A program made the translations under genes and the position numbers. The notes under the pieces are model-generated. The model saw only the letters and a program-made list of their open reading frames with translations, searched no databases and was not told the DNA's origin. This document shows positions 9,109 to 19,618 of a stretch of 64,000 bases of DNA, piece after piece. The stretch is from the NCBI GenBank assembly GCA_963833675.1, contig CAWHYW010000016.1, positions 248,001 through 312,000 of the forward strand. The letters are read 5' to 3'. This DNA is from DASQDN01 sp963833675. GTDB lineage: Bacteria; Acidobacteriota; Terriglobia; Bryobacterales; Bryobacteraceae. The first letter of the stretch is position 1, and every line of letters begins with the position of its first letter.

Positions 9109-10409
9109 TCATGCCAGGATCTCGGTCAGGACGCGGCCATCTATGTCATTCATTTCTAAGCCTAATAGCCGCGCAACGGTGGGGGCGACGTCCAGATTTC
9201 GAATCGAAGCCAATTTCACTCCACGCTTGATCCCGGGACCGGAAGCAACGAAGGTCGCATTCATCGCCGGATCCGAACTTGCGTAACCATGAGCTCCTGG
9301 CGTCGATCCGGCACGAACGTCCGTGACCACGTCGCCCTTCGTCTCAGACGCGAAGGCATACCGGTCCTCGGCAAAGAGTACCAAGTCCGCCATACGCTCA
9401 TTCGGGGCGGGAACCCCCATTTCGAGAAATTGGGCGGCTCGACAACCTCGCGTACACCTTTGACGGCTGCAAACGCCTCGCGCAGTTGTGGCGCGAGTTC
9501 GGTCTTTTTCGAGGATCGGGTGACGTAGACCATCGCGCTGCCGCCCTCCGGAATCACCCATGCATCTTCCAGCCAGCCTTTTGCCGCCAGTAAAGCATTA
9601 GCATGAATCACTTTGTCATAGGTCTTAAAGCCGTGATCGGAAACGATGAAGATATTCGCCCGACCGCCGGCGGCGTCCACGATGCGTTTGATTCGCGAAT
9701 CGGCCAACGCCAGCGCGGTGTTCCCGCCGAGGCTCTTTGCCCCGTAAAGATGTTGATTGCTGTCGGTTGCCAGCAAGTGGAAGAGCAGGAGATTCGGCTT
9801 GTATTTCTTCAGAATATGAATCCCCGCTTCCGTCCAAATTTCATCGCGAGTGACAATCTGGGTCTTCGTGAAATCGCGAATCTCGGCCTCAGTCACTATA
9901 CCCGCGGACATCATGTCTTTCACAACCTGATCGTCCACGAGGGGCCGTTCGGCGAAAGACCAGGTAATCGTCTTCGGCTTGTGAATGGCAACCCAATCGA
10001 CTTCAGCGGTGGTGAGTCCGGCGCCATGCGCCAGGTCATACACGGTGGGCGCGAGCACAAGTTCCTCTTTCGGCACCCAAGGATCGACTCGAACCGGCTT
10101 TCCTTCACCGGTGCGCACCGGCATGCCGTTGTACAAAACTCCATGCTTCGCCGGAGTTACACCAGTGACCATCGCCGTATGGTTTGGCCACGTAACCGCA
10201 GGATTCACCACCTGCATACCTTCGGTGGCAGTAGTTCCTTCACGAGCTAGCCTGTGAATCGTTGGCAATGGAACATTCGGATCATGCAGCGCATATGCCG
10301 GCAGCCCATCGATGCTGATGACGATGACCTGGCGGTCCGTACGCGTCTGTCCAAACAGAGATGACGAAGCGCCGGCGGCGAGGGCGGAAACAAAGGACCT
10401 GCGATTCAT
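9109..10409 (-). CDS. Secreted alkaline-phosphatase-superfamily phosphodiesterase (one frameshift)
   Basis: The N-terminus MNRRSFVSALAAGASSSLFG is a Tat-type signal, so the enzyme is exported folded. The core IVISIDGLPAYALHDP carries the metal-binding Asp, TWPNHTAMVTG carries the catalytic Thr, and IFIVSDHGF carries the Asp-His metal pair; this places it with ectonucleotide pyrophosphatase/phosphodiesterase-like (type I phosphodiesterase) enzymes that hydrolyse phosphodiester or pyrophosphate bonds. The last metal ligand region is HGYASSDPAM. The frame breaks near 9415 at a run of five G (minus strand); a sixth G joins SKWG to VPAPNERMADLVLFAEDRYA and restores one protein of about 433 residues ending at 9109. 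Exact substrate unknown. Confidence 0.85.
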
Positions 10410-10480
10410 AACGATAATTCAATGCTAGTACGACCCGTTCCATCATTAACTCCTTGCTATGCTGAAGTTCGTCTCAAGAT

Positions 10481-11730
10481 ATGGCCAGGATCAAACCTTT
10501 CCAACCTTATCGCTATAGCTCGGAAGCGGGTAAGATAGACGAGCTCGTCACCCAACCCTACGACAAGATCAGTCCGAAAATGCAGGAGCGTTATCTCGCG
10601 CTCAGCCCTTACAATCTGGTGCGAATCATCTTGGGCCAACGTTTTGATAGCGATTCGGCGACGGAAAATGTTTACACCCGGAGCGCGAAGTACCTGCAGG
10701 ACTGGATCGATCGAGGCATCCTCAAGAAGGACGTTGAGCCTGGCGTCTATGGCTATTTTCAACAGTTCGACATACCCGGCTCGAGCGAGAGTTTGACTCG
10801 AAAGGGATTCATCGCGCTGGGCGCTGTTGAGGACTACAGCGGTGGTATCGTCCATCGCCACGAGCAAACTCTGTCGGGACCCAAGAAGGATCGCCGGCAA
10901 CTGCTCGAGCACACGCGAGCGCACTTCGGCCAGATATTCATGCTTTACCCGGATCCGGAATGCCGTGTCGACGCGATTCTCGACGAGGTGGCAAAGGATG
11001 GGGCTACAGTGACCGTCACCGATGAATACGGAGTCATTCATAGCCTCTTCAGAATCTCGGACCCGGCGAAAATCAATGAGTTACAGAGTTTGATGGCCGA
11101 CAAAAAGCTCGTGATCGCCGATGGACATCATCGCTATGAAACGGCCCTCGCATTTCGTGACGATCATCCCGAATTGGCTGCCGCGCAATGGGTGATGATG
11201 ACGTTCGTGAATATGCATTCGCCCGGCCTGCGCATATTGGCGACTCATCGCGTGTTGACCGGCCTGAAGGATTTCGATCCTGAAAAGTTTCTCGATAAAG
11301 CGAAGCAGAACTTCGAGATTCGCCGGTTTGACTCGATCGAAGACTCTGAAACAAGCCTTGGAACACGCCGATCCGGATCGAATTCGTATCGGTTTGGTGG
11401 CGCAGGGCGCGAAAGCGATCTACCTGCTCGAGCGGCCGCGCGCCGGCAGATCTCGACGTCGACGTGCTGCACACGGACATCCTCGAAGGTCTGCTCGACA
11501 TTTCGCCCGAGGCCGTCCGTGACGAGCACTACATCAAGTATGTTCGGGGTCTCGAAAACGCGGTCGATATGGTCGCGGCGGGGCAAGCGGAACTGGCATT
11601 TCTGCTCGAGGCGACAACCATTCAGCAAGTCGCGGACACGTCGTTCGGCGGCGGCTGCATGCCCCAGAAGTCGACCGATTTCTATCCGAAGCTCTTAACC
11701 GGCCTGACGATCTATAAACTGGAGAAATAG
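10481..11730 (+). CDS. DUF1015 family protein (two frameshifts)
   Basis: The start MARIKPFQPYRY, then QPYDKISPKMQERYLALSP and the strongly conserved ADGHHRYETALAFRDD, identify the DUF1015 family (about 410-450 aa), whose biochemical role is not established; some members sit beside serine or amino-acid metabolism genes. Reconstructed length is about 416 aa. The frame breaks near 11340 (continuing as TLKQALEHADPDRIRIG) and again near 11440 (continuing as DLDVDVLHTDILEGLL); both are repaired by removing one base. The end is SFGGGCMPQKSTDFYPK and GLTIYKLEK. Divergent from the phosphodiesterase gene with a 71-base spacer, and 20 bases upstream of the pseudouridine synthase. Confidence 0.85.
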
Positions 11731-11750
11731 CGACTTCACGCCGCTGTGTT

Positions 11751-12576
11751 TTGAAGAAGACTCTCGATCGAGTTCTTTCGAAAGCGGGCATCGCATCCCG
11801 CACGCGATGCGCGAAAGTGGATCGCCGCCGGACGCGTGAAGGTCAACGGGAGAGTTGTGCAAACCCCTGATGTCTGGGTGGATCTCGACAATGATCGGAT
11901 CACGCTTGGACGGAAAAGCGGTAGTGGAGCAGGAAAAGGCCTATCTGCTGCTTTACAAGCCCAAAGGTTACATCACTACCTATCGCGATCCGGAAGGTCG
12001 GCCCACCGTGTACGATCTGATTCCCAATGTGGGCCAGTGGGTAGCTCCGGTCGGCAGACTCGACCAGGACACCAGCGGTTTGCTGATCCTGACGAACGAC
12101 AACGATTTCGCCGATCGGATCACGAATCCCGAACAAAAAATTCCCAAGACTTACATGGTGAAAACGTCATCTATCGTTAAGGACGAAGCGATCGACACGC
12201 CTTGCGAACGGTATCGAGCTAAGTGATGGTCCGACCAGGCCCTGTATTGTGAAACGTCTGCGCGATACGGCGAGTTCAACGTTCCTGGAGATCACGATCA
12301 CCGAAGGCCGAAACCGTCAGGTGCGACGCATGATCGAGGCGGTCGGGAGCCGGCGTGCGCAAGTTAGTACGCACGTCGATCGGGCCGGTGTCGATAGGAA
12401 GTCTCGAGATTGGGAAATATCGCGATCTGTCAAGGGCGGAACTGAAGGAACTCGGAGCAGGGAGTTCGAATGCAGCGCGGTACGCTGACAAAGGGAACAA
12501 TGAGAACGTCGAAACGCCGGGCAAAGGCCAGTCTCCAACAAGACTCAGGAGTAAGCGCCGTCGCCACCGCTCTTGA
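11751..12576 (+). CDS. 23S rRNA pseudouridine synthase, RsuA/RluB type (about four frameshifts)
   Basis: An S4 RNA-binding domain comes first (DRVLSKAGIASR, then ARKWIAAGRVKVNGRVV), followed by the catalytic domain with LLLYKPKGYITTYRDPEGRP and the signature VGRLDQDTSGLLILTND, whose first Asp is the catalytic nucleophile, and the C-terminal EGRNRQVRRMIEAVG. Enzymes of this family isomerise uridines in 16S or 23S rRNA. The frame shifts near 11810, 11925, 12195 and 12350; each is repaired by deleting one base, often one of a doubled G or C. The start used is TTG at 11751 because LKKTLDRVLSKAG begins the S4 domain. The true 3' end is uncertain: the last frame runs to 12576, inside ppk, while the family would be expected to end near 12480. 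Confidence 0.8.
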
Positions 12577-14648
12577 TGACCCGTCTCTCTACGTCAACCG
12601 CGAGTTGAGCCTCCTTTCCTTTCAGCATCGGGTTCTGCAGGAGGCGCAGGACCCGACGAACCCACTCCTGGAGCGCGTAAAGTTCCTATCTATCGTCGGC
12701 TCGAACCTGGATGAGTTTTTCATGGTACGGGTGGCGGGACTGCATCGCGCAGGTCGATGCAGGATCGGTGGAAGCGGGTCCCGATGGAATGAGTCCATCT
12801 GCTCAACTGGTGGCCATCAGGCGCGAAGTGAAGAAACTGCTGGTAGAGACGTACGAGTGTTGGCGAGATCTTCGTAAGTCGCTAGCCGATTCGGGTGTGG
12901 ACGTTCTCGATTACGCCGAATTGAACGACAAGCAGCGCGCGATCGCGGACGCCTACTTCAGAGACACGGTTTTTCCGGTTCTCACTCCTCTCGCGTTCGA
13001 TCCGGGGCGGCCATTCCCGCATATTTCCAATCGCAGTCTCAATCTTGCGGTGCTCATCCGGGACAGTGAGGGCCAGGATCGATTCGCGCGGATCAAGGTG
13101 CCCGAAACCTTGCCGCAATTTGTCCCCGTCTATCGTCAGCCGAAGCAGACGGCGAAAAGACGCCTGCATCGCGACATGAGCTTCGTGTGGTTGGAGCAGG
13201 TCGTCTCGGCAAATCTCGCAGGCGCTCTTTCCGGGGATGCAGGTAATGGAATCGCACCCATTCCACATCACGCGCGATGCCGAAGTCGCCATCAAGGAAC
13301 TGGAAGCCGAAGATCTGTTGGAGACGATCGAGGCCGGGGTCCGTCAGCGACGGTTCGGCGACGTCGTTCGACTGAAGGTCACGGCAGACATGCCGGATAC
13401 GATGCTGGAAATCCTGATGTCGAATCTGGAGGTGAACCCGAGCGAGCTTTACAAGATTCATGGCCCATTATCTTTGAGCCGCTTCATGGATCTGTATGCA
13501 ATCGATCGGCCGGATCTGAAGGATGCGTCGTTTGTCCCGGCGCTCCCGGCGGCGTTGCAGAACACTGACGATGAGGACATGTTTGCTTCGATTCGAAGAC
13601 AGGATGTCCTGTTGCACCATCCCTTCGAGTCGTTCCAACCGGTGGTTGATTTTCTTCGCAAGGCAGCCCACGATCCTCACGTGCTCGCGATCAAAATGAC
13701 GCTCTACAGGGTCGGCCGGAATTCGCCCATTGTCGACGCGTTGCTGGAGGCGATGGAAGAAGGCAAGCAGGTGGCTGTTCTGGTCGAACTGAAAGCGCGA
13801 TTCGATGAAGAGAGCAATATCGAGTGGGCTCGAGCTCTGGAACGCGAAGGAGTCCATGTTGTATATGGACTGCTGGGCCTGAAAATCCACGCCAAAGTCT
13901 GTTTGGTCGTCCGCCGGGAGGGCGACACGATACGCCGGTACGTTCACCTTTCGACCGGGAACTACAACGTAATCACGTCGCACTTTATACGGATATCGGC
14001 ATGTTCACGGCGAATGAAGAGATTTCAGCCGATGCGACAGACCTTTTCAACTATTTGACAGGGTACTCAGCCAAGCACGATTTCAATGAACTCCTGGTGG
14101 CGCCGCTCACCATGCGCGACAGTTTCGAATCACTGATTCTGCGTGAGATTCAGCACCAGCGCCGTGATGGGCGTGGACACCTGATTTTCAAGACAAATGC
14201 TCTTGTCGATCCGCGTTTGATCCGCTTGTTATATGAGGCCTCTCGTGCGGGAGTAAAGATTGAGTTGTTGGTTAGAGGTATTTGCTGCCTGCGCCCCGGC
14301 ATTCGAGACGTGAGCGAAAACATAACGGTCACAAGCATTGTCGGCCGGTTTCTGGAGCACAGCCGAATTTACTACTTCCGGAACGGCGGGGCAGAGGAGA
14401 TTTACGTGGGGTCCGCCGATTTGATGCCCAGAAACCTGGATCGTCGCGTGGAAACTCTGTTTCCGATTCAGGATAGCGCCGGCGTAGAACATGTGAAAGG
14501 CATGCTCGCAATCTATCTCGCCGACAATGTCAAGGCGCGGCGAATGAACCCGGACGGAACCTACTCAAGGGTGGCGCACGACGGACAGACCGTTAATGCG
14601 CAATCGTGGTTTCTGGATCAGGGTAAAACCGCAAAGAAATCCAGGTAA
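12500..14648 (+). CDS. ppk: Polyphosphate kinase 1 (four frameshifts)
   Basis: Ppk1 transfers the terminal phosphate of ATP onto polyphosphate chains. Visible hallmarks in order are YVNRELSLLSFQHRVLQEA, SNLDEFFMVRVAGL, SHPFHITRDAEV, KMTLYRVGRNSPIVDALLEA, LKARFDEESNIEWAR, the histidine region GLKIHAKVCLVVRREG, LSTGNYNV, LYTDIGMFTANEEI, DLFNYLTGYS, GRGHLIFKTNALVDPRLI and YVGSADLMPRNLDRRVE. Length after repair is about 715 aa, normal for the family. The start at 12500 is chosen for the AAAGGGA site just upstream. Frame changes lie near 12745, 13225 (both one extra base) and 13985 (one missing base), with the last segment ending at 14648. All catalytic blocks survive, so the gene is probably intact in the organism. 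Confidence 0.92.
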
Positions 14649-14734
14649 ATCAACCGAGTTCGCCGGTAAAATCCCATACAGTGACCACGGGACAGGTGCG
14701 GTAAAGCCGTGCGTAGTACGATTAGAGATTACGC

Positions 14735-16339
14735 ATGCAAGCTCTCCTCGATTCGCTGAAGCCCGGGGAGGAGGATTGGCTGTTAGCACAGGCAATCGAT
14801 CCAAAACGGCTTCCCGCGCACGTCGCAATTATTATGGACGGCAATGGGCGGTGGGCAAACCGCCGCAACATGCCTCGAGTGGCCGGTCATCAGGCCGGCA
14901 TTGATCCCGTCCGCAATACTGTGGAGACCTGTGCCCGGCTGGGCATCCGGGCGCTCACTTTGTACGCTTTTTCGGTAGAGAACTGGAAGCGGCCGCGGCA
15001 TGAAGTGGAGACACTTTGGCGGCTGCTCCGCTTCTATTTGAAGCGGGAGTTGCCGAAGTTGATGGAGAACAACATCCGTCTCTTCGCGATCGGCCGATTG
15101 CACGCGCTGCCTCTTCAAGTCCAGAACGAACTGCTGGCCGGTGTAGACGCCACTCGCCGCAATACAGGATTGCGTGTCAACCTGGCGATTAACTACGGAG
15201 GTCGCGCGGAGATCGTGGACGCCGTGAACGCGATCGTCGCTGAAGCTCAACGTAGAGGCGACGAGAATATTGAAGTGGATGAGGAGCGAATTTCGGCGCA
15301 TTTGTACACGTCCCATGTGCCGGACCCTGATTTGCTCATACGGACCTCCGGGGAGATGCGTATTAGCAACTTCCTGCTATGGCAAATCGCCTATGCCGAA
15401 CTATACGTTACGGAAACGCTCTGGCCAGACTTTACCCGGACGGACTTTCTGCGCGCAGTGCTCGATTACCAGCGGCGAGACAGGCGATTCGGTGGACTGA
15501 CGTGTGATGCTGCAGCGGATGCCGACGCCCATACGTTCAAACGTTGCTGCTCCCGTAGTCGCGCCGGCGCGATGAAGCGTGTTTTCACCGCCCTATTTCT
15601 GATTCCGTTCGCGCTCTATTCTATTTTCTGGGCTCCCCAAGCGATCTTCGTGGCGATCGTGATTCTGATGGCGGTGGGATGCTATCGCGAGTTCGCAACC
15701 ATCGCCGCGGCTCAAGGAGTTGTTGGCCCCTTGTGGTTCGGTTACGTCGCCGGCCTTGCGTATGTTGCCGATCCGTCGCTCAGTCGATTGCTCGCGGTTG
15801 TACTTTTAACTCTTGGGCTCCGGCTAACCGATTTTGCCAAAGGTATGCAATTCGCCGCAGCGGTAATTTTGGGTGTTATTTATGTCTTCGGAGCCTGGCG
15901 TTGCGCAATTGACCTTCGCGCTATCAGTCCGTATTGGATATTATTTGCGCTGGCAATCAATTGGGTTGGCGACATCGCGGCATTCTATTTCGGACGCGCT
16001 TTTGGTCATCACAAATTGGCGCCTCGGATCAGCCCCGGCAAGTCTTGGGAAGGTGCGATCGCATCGATGTTCTGCGCAATGGGCATCGGAGTTGCGGTGA
16101 ACGGTCCTTTGCAGTTTGGGCTCACCCTACCCGAGATGGTCGGGCTCGCAGCGCTTTGCAACGTTGCGGGGCAGCTAGGCGATCTCGCGGAATCCGCGAT
16201 GAAACGCGGCGCCGGCATGAAAGATAGCGGCACAATACTTCCGGGTCACGGCGGTATTCTCGATCGGCTGGATAGCTCGCTCTTCACCCTTCCGGTTGTA
16301 TATTATTTTCTGCATTACCGCGACCGGTTCCCGATGTAG
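14735..16339 (+). CDS. Apparent fusion of undecaprenyl diphosphate synthase (UppS) and CDP-diglyceride synthetase (CdsA)
   Basis: Residues 1-254 are a cis-prenyltransferase: HVAIIMDGNGRWANRR (catalytic Asp), RVAGHQAGIDPVRN, YAFSVENWKRP, NLAINYGGRAEIVDAV, DLLIRTSGEMRISNFLLWQ and the terminal RDRRFGGL. It makes undecaprenyl diphosphate, the lipid carrier for peptidoglycan. After a 25-residue linker, MKRVFTALFLIPFALY at residue 280 (base 15572) starts a multi-helix membrane protein with SPGKSWEGAIASM, GDLAESAMKR and the CDP-alcohol signature SGTILPGHGGILDRLDSS, which is CdsA, making CDP-diacylglycerol. In most bacteria uppS and cdsA are adjacent separate genes. Here no stop separates them and no ribosome binding site is seen before the inner ATG. 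Either a true fusion or another indel that removed the uppS stop. Confidence 0.88.
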   Translation: MQALLDSLKPGEEDWLLAQAIDPKRLPAHVAIIMDGNGRWANRRNMPRVAGHQAGIDPVRNTVETCARLGIRALTLYAFSVENWKRPRHEVETLWRLLRFYLKRELPKLMENNIRLFAIGRLHALPLQVQNELLAGVDATRRNTGLRVNLAINYGGRAEIVDAVNAIVAEAQRRGDENIEVDEERISAHLYTSHVPDPDLLIRTSGEMRISNFLLWQIAYAELYVTETLWPDFTRTDFLRAVLDYQRRDRRFGGLTCDAAADADAHTFKRCCSRSRAGAMKRVFTALFLIPFALYSIFWAPQAIFVAIVILMAVGCYREFATIAAAQGVVGPLWFGYVAGLAYVADPSLSRLLAVVLLTLGLRLTDFAKGMQFAAAVILGVIYVFGAWRCAIDLRAISPYWILFALAINWVGDIAAFYFGRAFGHHKLAPRISPGKSWEGAIASMFCAMGIGVAVNGPLQFGLTLPEMVGLAALCNVAGQLGDLAESAMKRGAGMKDSGTILPGHGGILDRLDSSLFTLPVVYYFLHYRDRFPM

Positions 16340-16355
16340 AAGGAGGTTGCAAGGA

Positions 16356-16758
16356 ATGCCCGACACGCTTTTACCGTCTGAGACATCGTCTCCACCGTCC
16401 CAAATGCCCCGTGAAGTCTCAACAGCCTTGCAATGGTTTAGAGAGATTATCACTGCTGGAATCAGTATCGTGGTCCTTGTGCTTGCGGCTACGATGCTGT
16501 TTGGTACCTGGCAATTCGCGAGGACGATTCCGGCCGGCACGGATATCACGGTGCATAAGGACGCCTACGACCGTCAGAATTTCGGAGGCCATTGCCGGTA
16601 TTGCCCAACCAGTCGGCTCTCCCAGTGGATCGCCCGAGAGCTTCGATGTCGGTCCTGGCGGCGGTACGATCTCGCCGGCTCGACAGGACCTGATGCGCGC
16701 GAAAAGTGAGGTCGATCGCGCATTATGGCAACTGCGATCTGTTGGCAGTACGAGATAG
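16356..16758 (+). CDS. Small membrane-anchored protein of unknown function (one frameshift)
   Basis: The start is MPDTLLPSETSSPPSQMPRE, preceded by AGGAGG (16341-16346) and AAGGA. A cytoplasmic part of about 30 residues is followed by one hydrophobic helix (about residues 30-52, ITAGISIVVLVLAATMLFG) and a short extracytoplasmic part with VHKDAYDR. The frame then shifts near 16590; the continuation ISEAIAGIAQPVG to SEVDRALWQLRSVGSTR and stop at 16758 looks coding. About 134 aa in total. The gene starts 16 bases after cdsA and may be cotranscribed. I recognise no family. Confidence 0.6.
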
Positions 16759-16798
16759 GAAATCCGCCGGAAGAAGTGTCGGATCAGCGGAAGAGCCC

Positions 16799-17241
16799 TT
16801 ACTTCGTCCTTTGATAAATGCGCTTCGTTTTTGAGCTCCGGTAATTGGCAATGCCGAACATGGAGCCGTTCGTGGCCGTAAGTGCACTCGGTACTATGAA
16901 ATTTGGATTCGAAAAATTCGCGAATATCGGGAACATAACGGCAGCCGTGGTAGCAGCCGCAACTCCACCCCACAGCAATCCTTTCCGGGTGCGGTCGGAG
17001 CGGGAGCGAATACGATCACCTCGTCGATATCATCTTTCGCGATCGTTACTTGCCCATTTCGGGTATGAATCGAAACGGAGTCCGATGCGGAACGAACGAA
17101 TGTCCCCGCATCGGTTACAAATCCCGATTTCACCAAAATCGGCGCGCCCGGATCCACCGACTGTACATCCTGCCAATCTGCCCGTCCGACACTAAGCGTG
17201 AGCAACGAACTACAAATCAGAACGCAGAACCTCAGCATCAA
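16799..17241 (-). CDS. Small secreted protein of unknown function (one frameshift)
   Basis: A signal peptide (MMLRFCVLICSSLLTLSVGRA) precedes a small beta-rich domain: WQDVQSVDPGAPILVKS, then SVSIHTRNGQVTIAKDDIDEV. The single frame runs into cysteine-rich nonsense after VFAPAPT, but another frame continues smoothly as RTRKGLLWGGVAAATTAAVMF, a glycine/alanine helix, to a basic end and stop at 16799. The pattern of a surface-like domain, an Arg-rich turn and a glycine-alanine hydrophobic helix is common among short acidobacterial envelope proteins of unknown role. About 146 aa after repair. It is 7 bases downstream of the membrane-protein gene at 17249-17878. Confidence 0.6.
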
Positions 17242-17248
17242 TGTAATT

Positions 17249-17878
17249 CTACGAAACTACATACATAATTGGAAGCTGCTGTGTTTCATAGCTCTTTCCA
17301 TCCATCAGCGACTCCGCATCCTGACGGGCCTTGCGCAGCTTGCGGACTGCGTAGCCTTCGTTCAGCCAGATGACGACCGCGGAAAACGCGGTGAAGGCGA
17401 TGAAGTAGGGAAGCCTTTTCATGTTCGTTGACGGTACCGTGAACAGGACGAGTATCATCCACGCATAGAGAGGGGCGACGTACCAATACTTCACTCGACG
17501 CAGGAGCTCGATCTGGCGGTCGTAGCGCTCGAGCAGCGCAGTCTGATACGAGCGGACATCCGCAGAAGGATCGAGCGGCTGCTTCTTTCGCTGACTGAGC
17601 CACAAATAGATCATCACGAAACCGACAGCCAAGATGCCGGCAAGCGAAAGATACCTCTGGCCGGGGTAGCGCAACATCCACAGAAACCAGGCAATCAGGC
17701 CACCGCCGGCCACATACTCGCGCATGTTGCGCCAGAAGATCCTCCGGTCGAACTTCTCGACCCGCTTAGCGATGGTCATTGCCAATTGCCGCGCATCGAT
17801 TTGCCGCGCATCCATAGGCGCGGGCAGCACACCTTCCTGCCACATCTTCATCAACTCCTTTTCCTGATCGGCGTTCAT
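17249..17878 (-). CDS. Membrane protein partner of ECF sigma factor
   Basis: A 209-aa protein with four hydrophobic helices (about residues 55-70, 76-93, 131-148 and 156-170) and a charged N-terminal cytoplasmic part of about 50 residues (DQEKELMKMWQEGVL). The start codon overlaps the stop of the upstream ECF sigma gene (ATGA), so the two are translationally coupled; in such pairs the membrane protein often regulates the sigma factor. No canonical zinc anti-sigma motif (HxxxCxxC) is visible, so the anti-sigma role is inferred only from context. Confidence 0.68.
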   Translation of the reverse strand: MNADQEKELMKMWQEGVLPAPMDARQIDARQLAMTIAKRVEKFDRRIFWRNMREYVAGGGLIAWFLWMLRYPGQRYLSLAGILAVGFVMIYLWLSQRKKQPLDPSADVRSYQTALLERYDRQIELLRRVKYWYVAPLYAWMILVLFTVPSTNMKRLPYFIAFTAFSAVVIWLNEGYAVRKLRKARQDAESLMDGKSYETQQLPIMYVVS

Positions 17879-18395
17879 GCGCGTGTCTCCTCTCCGCGCA
17901 GGCGGGTCGCCAGCCTTTGCCGGATTCGCGTCAGCCGCGTCGCGATACTGCCCAACTGAAACCCGTCACTGCCTCGATTTCCGCGGCGCTCATGCCTTCC
18001 AGATACAGAACGATGACCTGACGGTCGGATACGGGCAGATCGCGAATCGCGGTCCAGAGCCGCTGTTGCTTTTGCCGGTCAATGGCTTCGGTCTCCGGAC
18101 TATCATTCTCACTGGGCGGTTCGGTGATGGCGGAAGCGTTGCTCTCACGGGCTCTCCGGCGTTTACTGGTGGTTAGATAGCTGATGCTCGTGTTGTGTGC
18201 AATGCGATAGAGCCATGTCCGCTCGCTGGACTCGCCACGGAAGCGAGGCAACGCCGTCCACAACGCCAGCGCGATTTCCTGCAGCAGGTCATCGCATTCC
18301 GCGTAATCACGGGCGTATGACCAGGCTAGGCGCCGAAGCGGCTGAAGATAACGTTGCAGCAGGTCTTCATATCCCGACTGCTCCGAAGAAGACAT
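17875..18395 (-). CDS. ECF RNA polymerase sigma factor (one frameshift near the end)
   Basis: Region 2 is recognisable as DYAECDDLLQEIALALWTALPRFRGESSERTWLYRIAHN in outline (DLLQEIALALW and WLYRIAHNTS), and region 4 as LPVSDRQVIVLYLEGMSAAEI followed by EAVTGFS. The single frame then ends in WAVSRRG; adding one T in the AGTTGG stretch near 17940 gives the expected helix-turn-helix end LGSIATRLTRIRQRLATRLR and a stop that overlaps the next start. The ATG at 18395 is preferred over a TTG two codons upstream. Such factors direct RNA polymerase to stress or envelope regulons; the target is unknown. Confidence 0.83.
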
Positions 18396-18539
18396 TCGCA
18401 ACAGGTAGTCCCTCCAGACGTCAGTTTCTTACATGAAGAAGATGCGCTTTTCTCGCAGGCATGTGTCTGAGGCTCGGCGCTGCGTGGTTACACCTCTTGA
18501 CCTTCGCTATAAGCGCTCCTATATGACGGCTGGAAGCGG

Positions 18540-19542
18540 CTACATGCTGCAAGCAAGGCGGCCGGCATGATCAACCACAGCTATCTCTATTCGAAGACGC
18601 GAATGATGGGAAACTACCCTTGAACTCAGCCTCTACACTGGCGCCAACCATCTGAATCGATGAATTTGGCAGATCGCGCAGGGGCAAATCCAAGCCTGTG
18701 CGATTTCGCGCCCACGCCTGAATGTCGGACGCCTGATTGGACCGAAATTCTGGATTTTTTTTTGAGGCTTAGCGGATGCGGATTGTAGCCCCACGCTGCC
18801 GCAAACACGGATGCGGTCAACGCAGACGCCGCCAGGATCCAAACGATAGGTCGATGAAGCGTCCGGCGCTCAACGCGAGGCAGAACCACGCGATCCCAGA
18901 ATTCATCCGGCGCAGATGCTCTGCCGAGATGCCCTCTTAACACGGACTCGAGCCACTTGTTGTCCTTCGATCCATCCACGCGCAGATCCTCCTCGTCCCG
19001 GAAGCGGGACAGGCGCTTCTCCAACACTTTGTGAGCGCGATTCAGACGGGACGCGACCGTTCCCATCGAGCAGCCAAGAATCTCTGCGATATTCTCGTAC
19101 GGTAGTTCCTCTGTATATCGCAAGAGAATGACGATGCGCTGTTCCGGAGGCAAGTTCCCGATTACCTGCTGAACAGCGACTTCGCGCTCCTCGCGCACCA
19201 GCCTTTGCAGAACCGTGTCGCGCGCGGCGCACATGGCATCGAGTAGACCTTCGATAATCGGCGCAACTTTCCGTCTGCGACGCTGATAATCCAGGCAGCT
19301 ATTCACGACCAGGCGGTAAAGCCAGGTATCGAAATTCGCGTCCGATCGGAACTGCTGAATCCGCGACAGGAACTTGAGGGATGTATCCTGCGCAATATCC
19401 ATCGCGGCGGCCGGGTCCCCGGCGTATCACAAAGCCAGAGAATAAACCTTATCCTCATTGTCTCGAAGAGGACAGCGAAGGCATCCTGGTCGCCGCGTTG
19501 GCACGCCTCGAGCAACTCTCGGTCGTTCTCATTTAGCACCAT
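18540..19542 (-). CDS. ECF sigma factor with fused C-terminal membrane (anti-sigma-like) domain; interrupted frame
   Basis: The N-terminus MVLNENDRELLEACQRGDQD is a sigma region 1/2 start. Near 19425 the frame breaks; the continuation YAGDPAAAMDIAQDTSLKFL, then FDTWLYRLVVNSCLDYQRR (region 2) and LPPEQRIVILLRYTEELPY with ILGCSMGTVASRLNRAHKVL (region 4) is a full ECF sigma factor. An in-frame TGA just before YAGD means a substitution or a second indel. Without a stop the frame goes on into DNKWLESVLRGHLG and one membrane helix (RPIVWILAASALTASVFAAAWG). After the helix a run of nine A is followed by a shifted frame reading QAWARNRTGLDLPLRDLPNS, which looks like the periplasmic end of acidobacterial anti-sigma proteins. 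Probably sigma and anti-sigma are either fused or two overlapping genes. Confidence 0.7.
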
Positions 19543-19618
19543 GCCGGAACCAAACCCTTAGACGATACAGCGTCTCAGTTTCTTCCGACAAGTTGTCGTC
19601 CCGAGGTGCCCGCGAGCC

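Noticed and set aside
12470..14648. Several separate small genes in the ppk region
   Set aside because: The fragments line up in order along one Ppk1 protein when single bases are adjusted.
18721..18765. Nine-T run as an intrinsic terminator
   Set aside because: No GC-rich stem precedes it in either orientation and coding sequence continues on both sides in the minus-strand gene.
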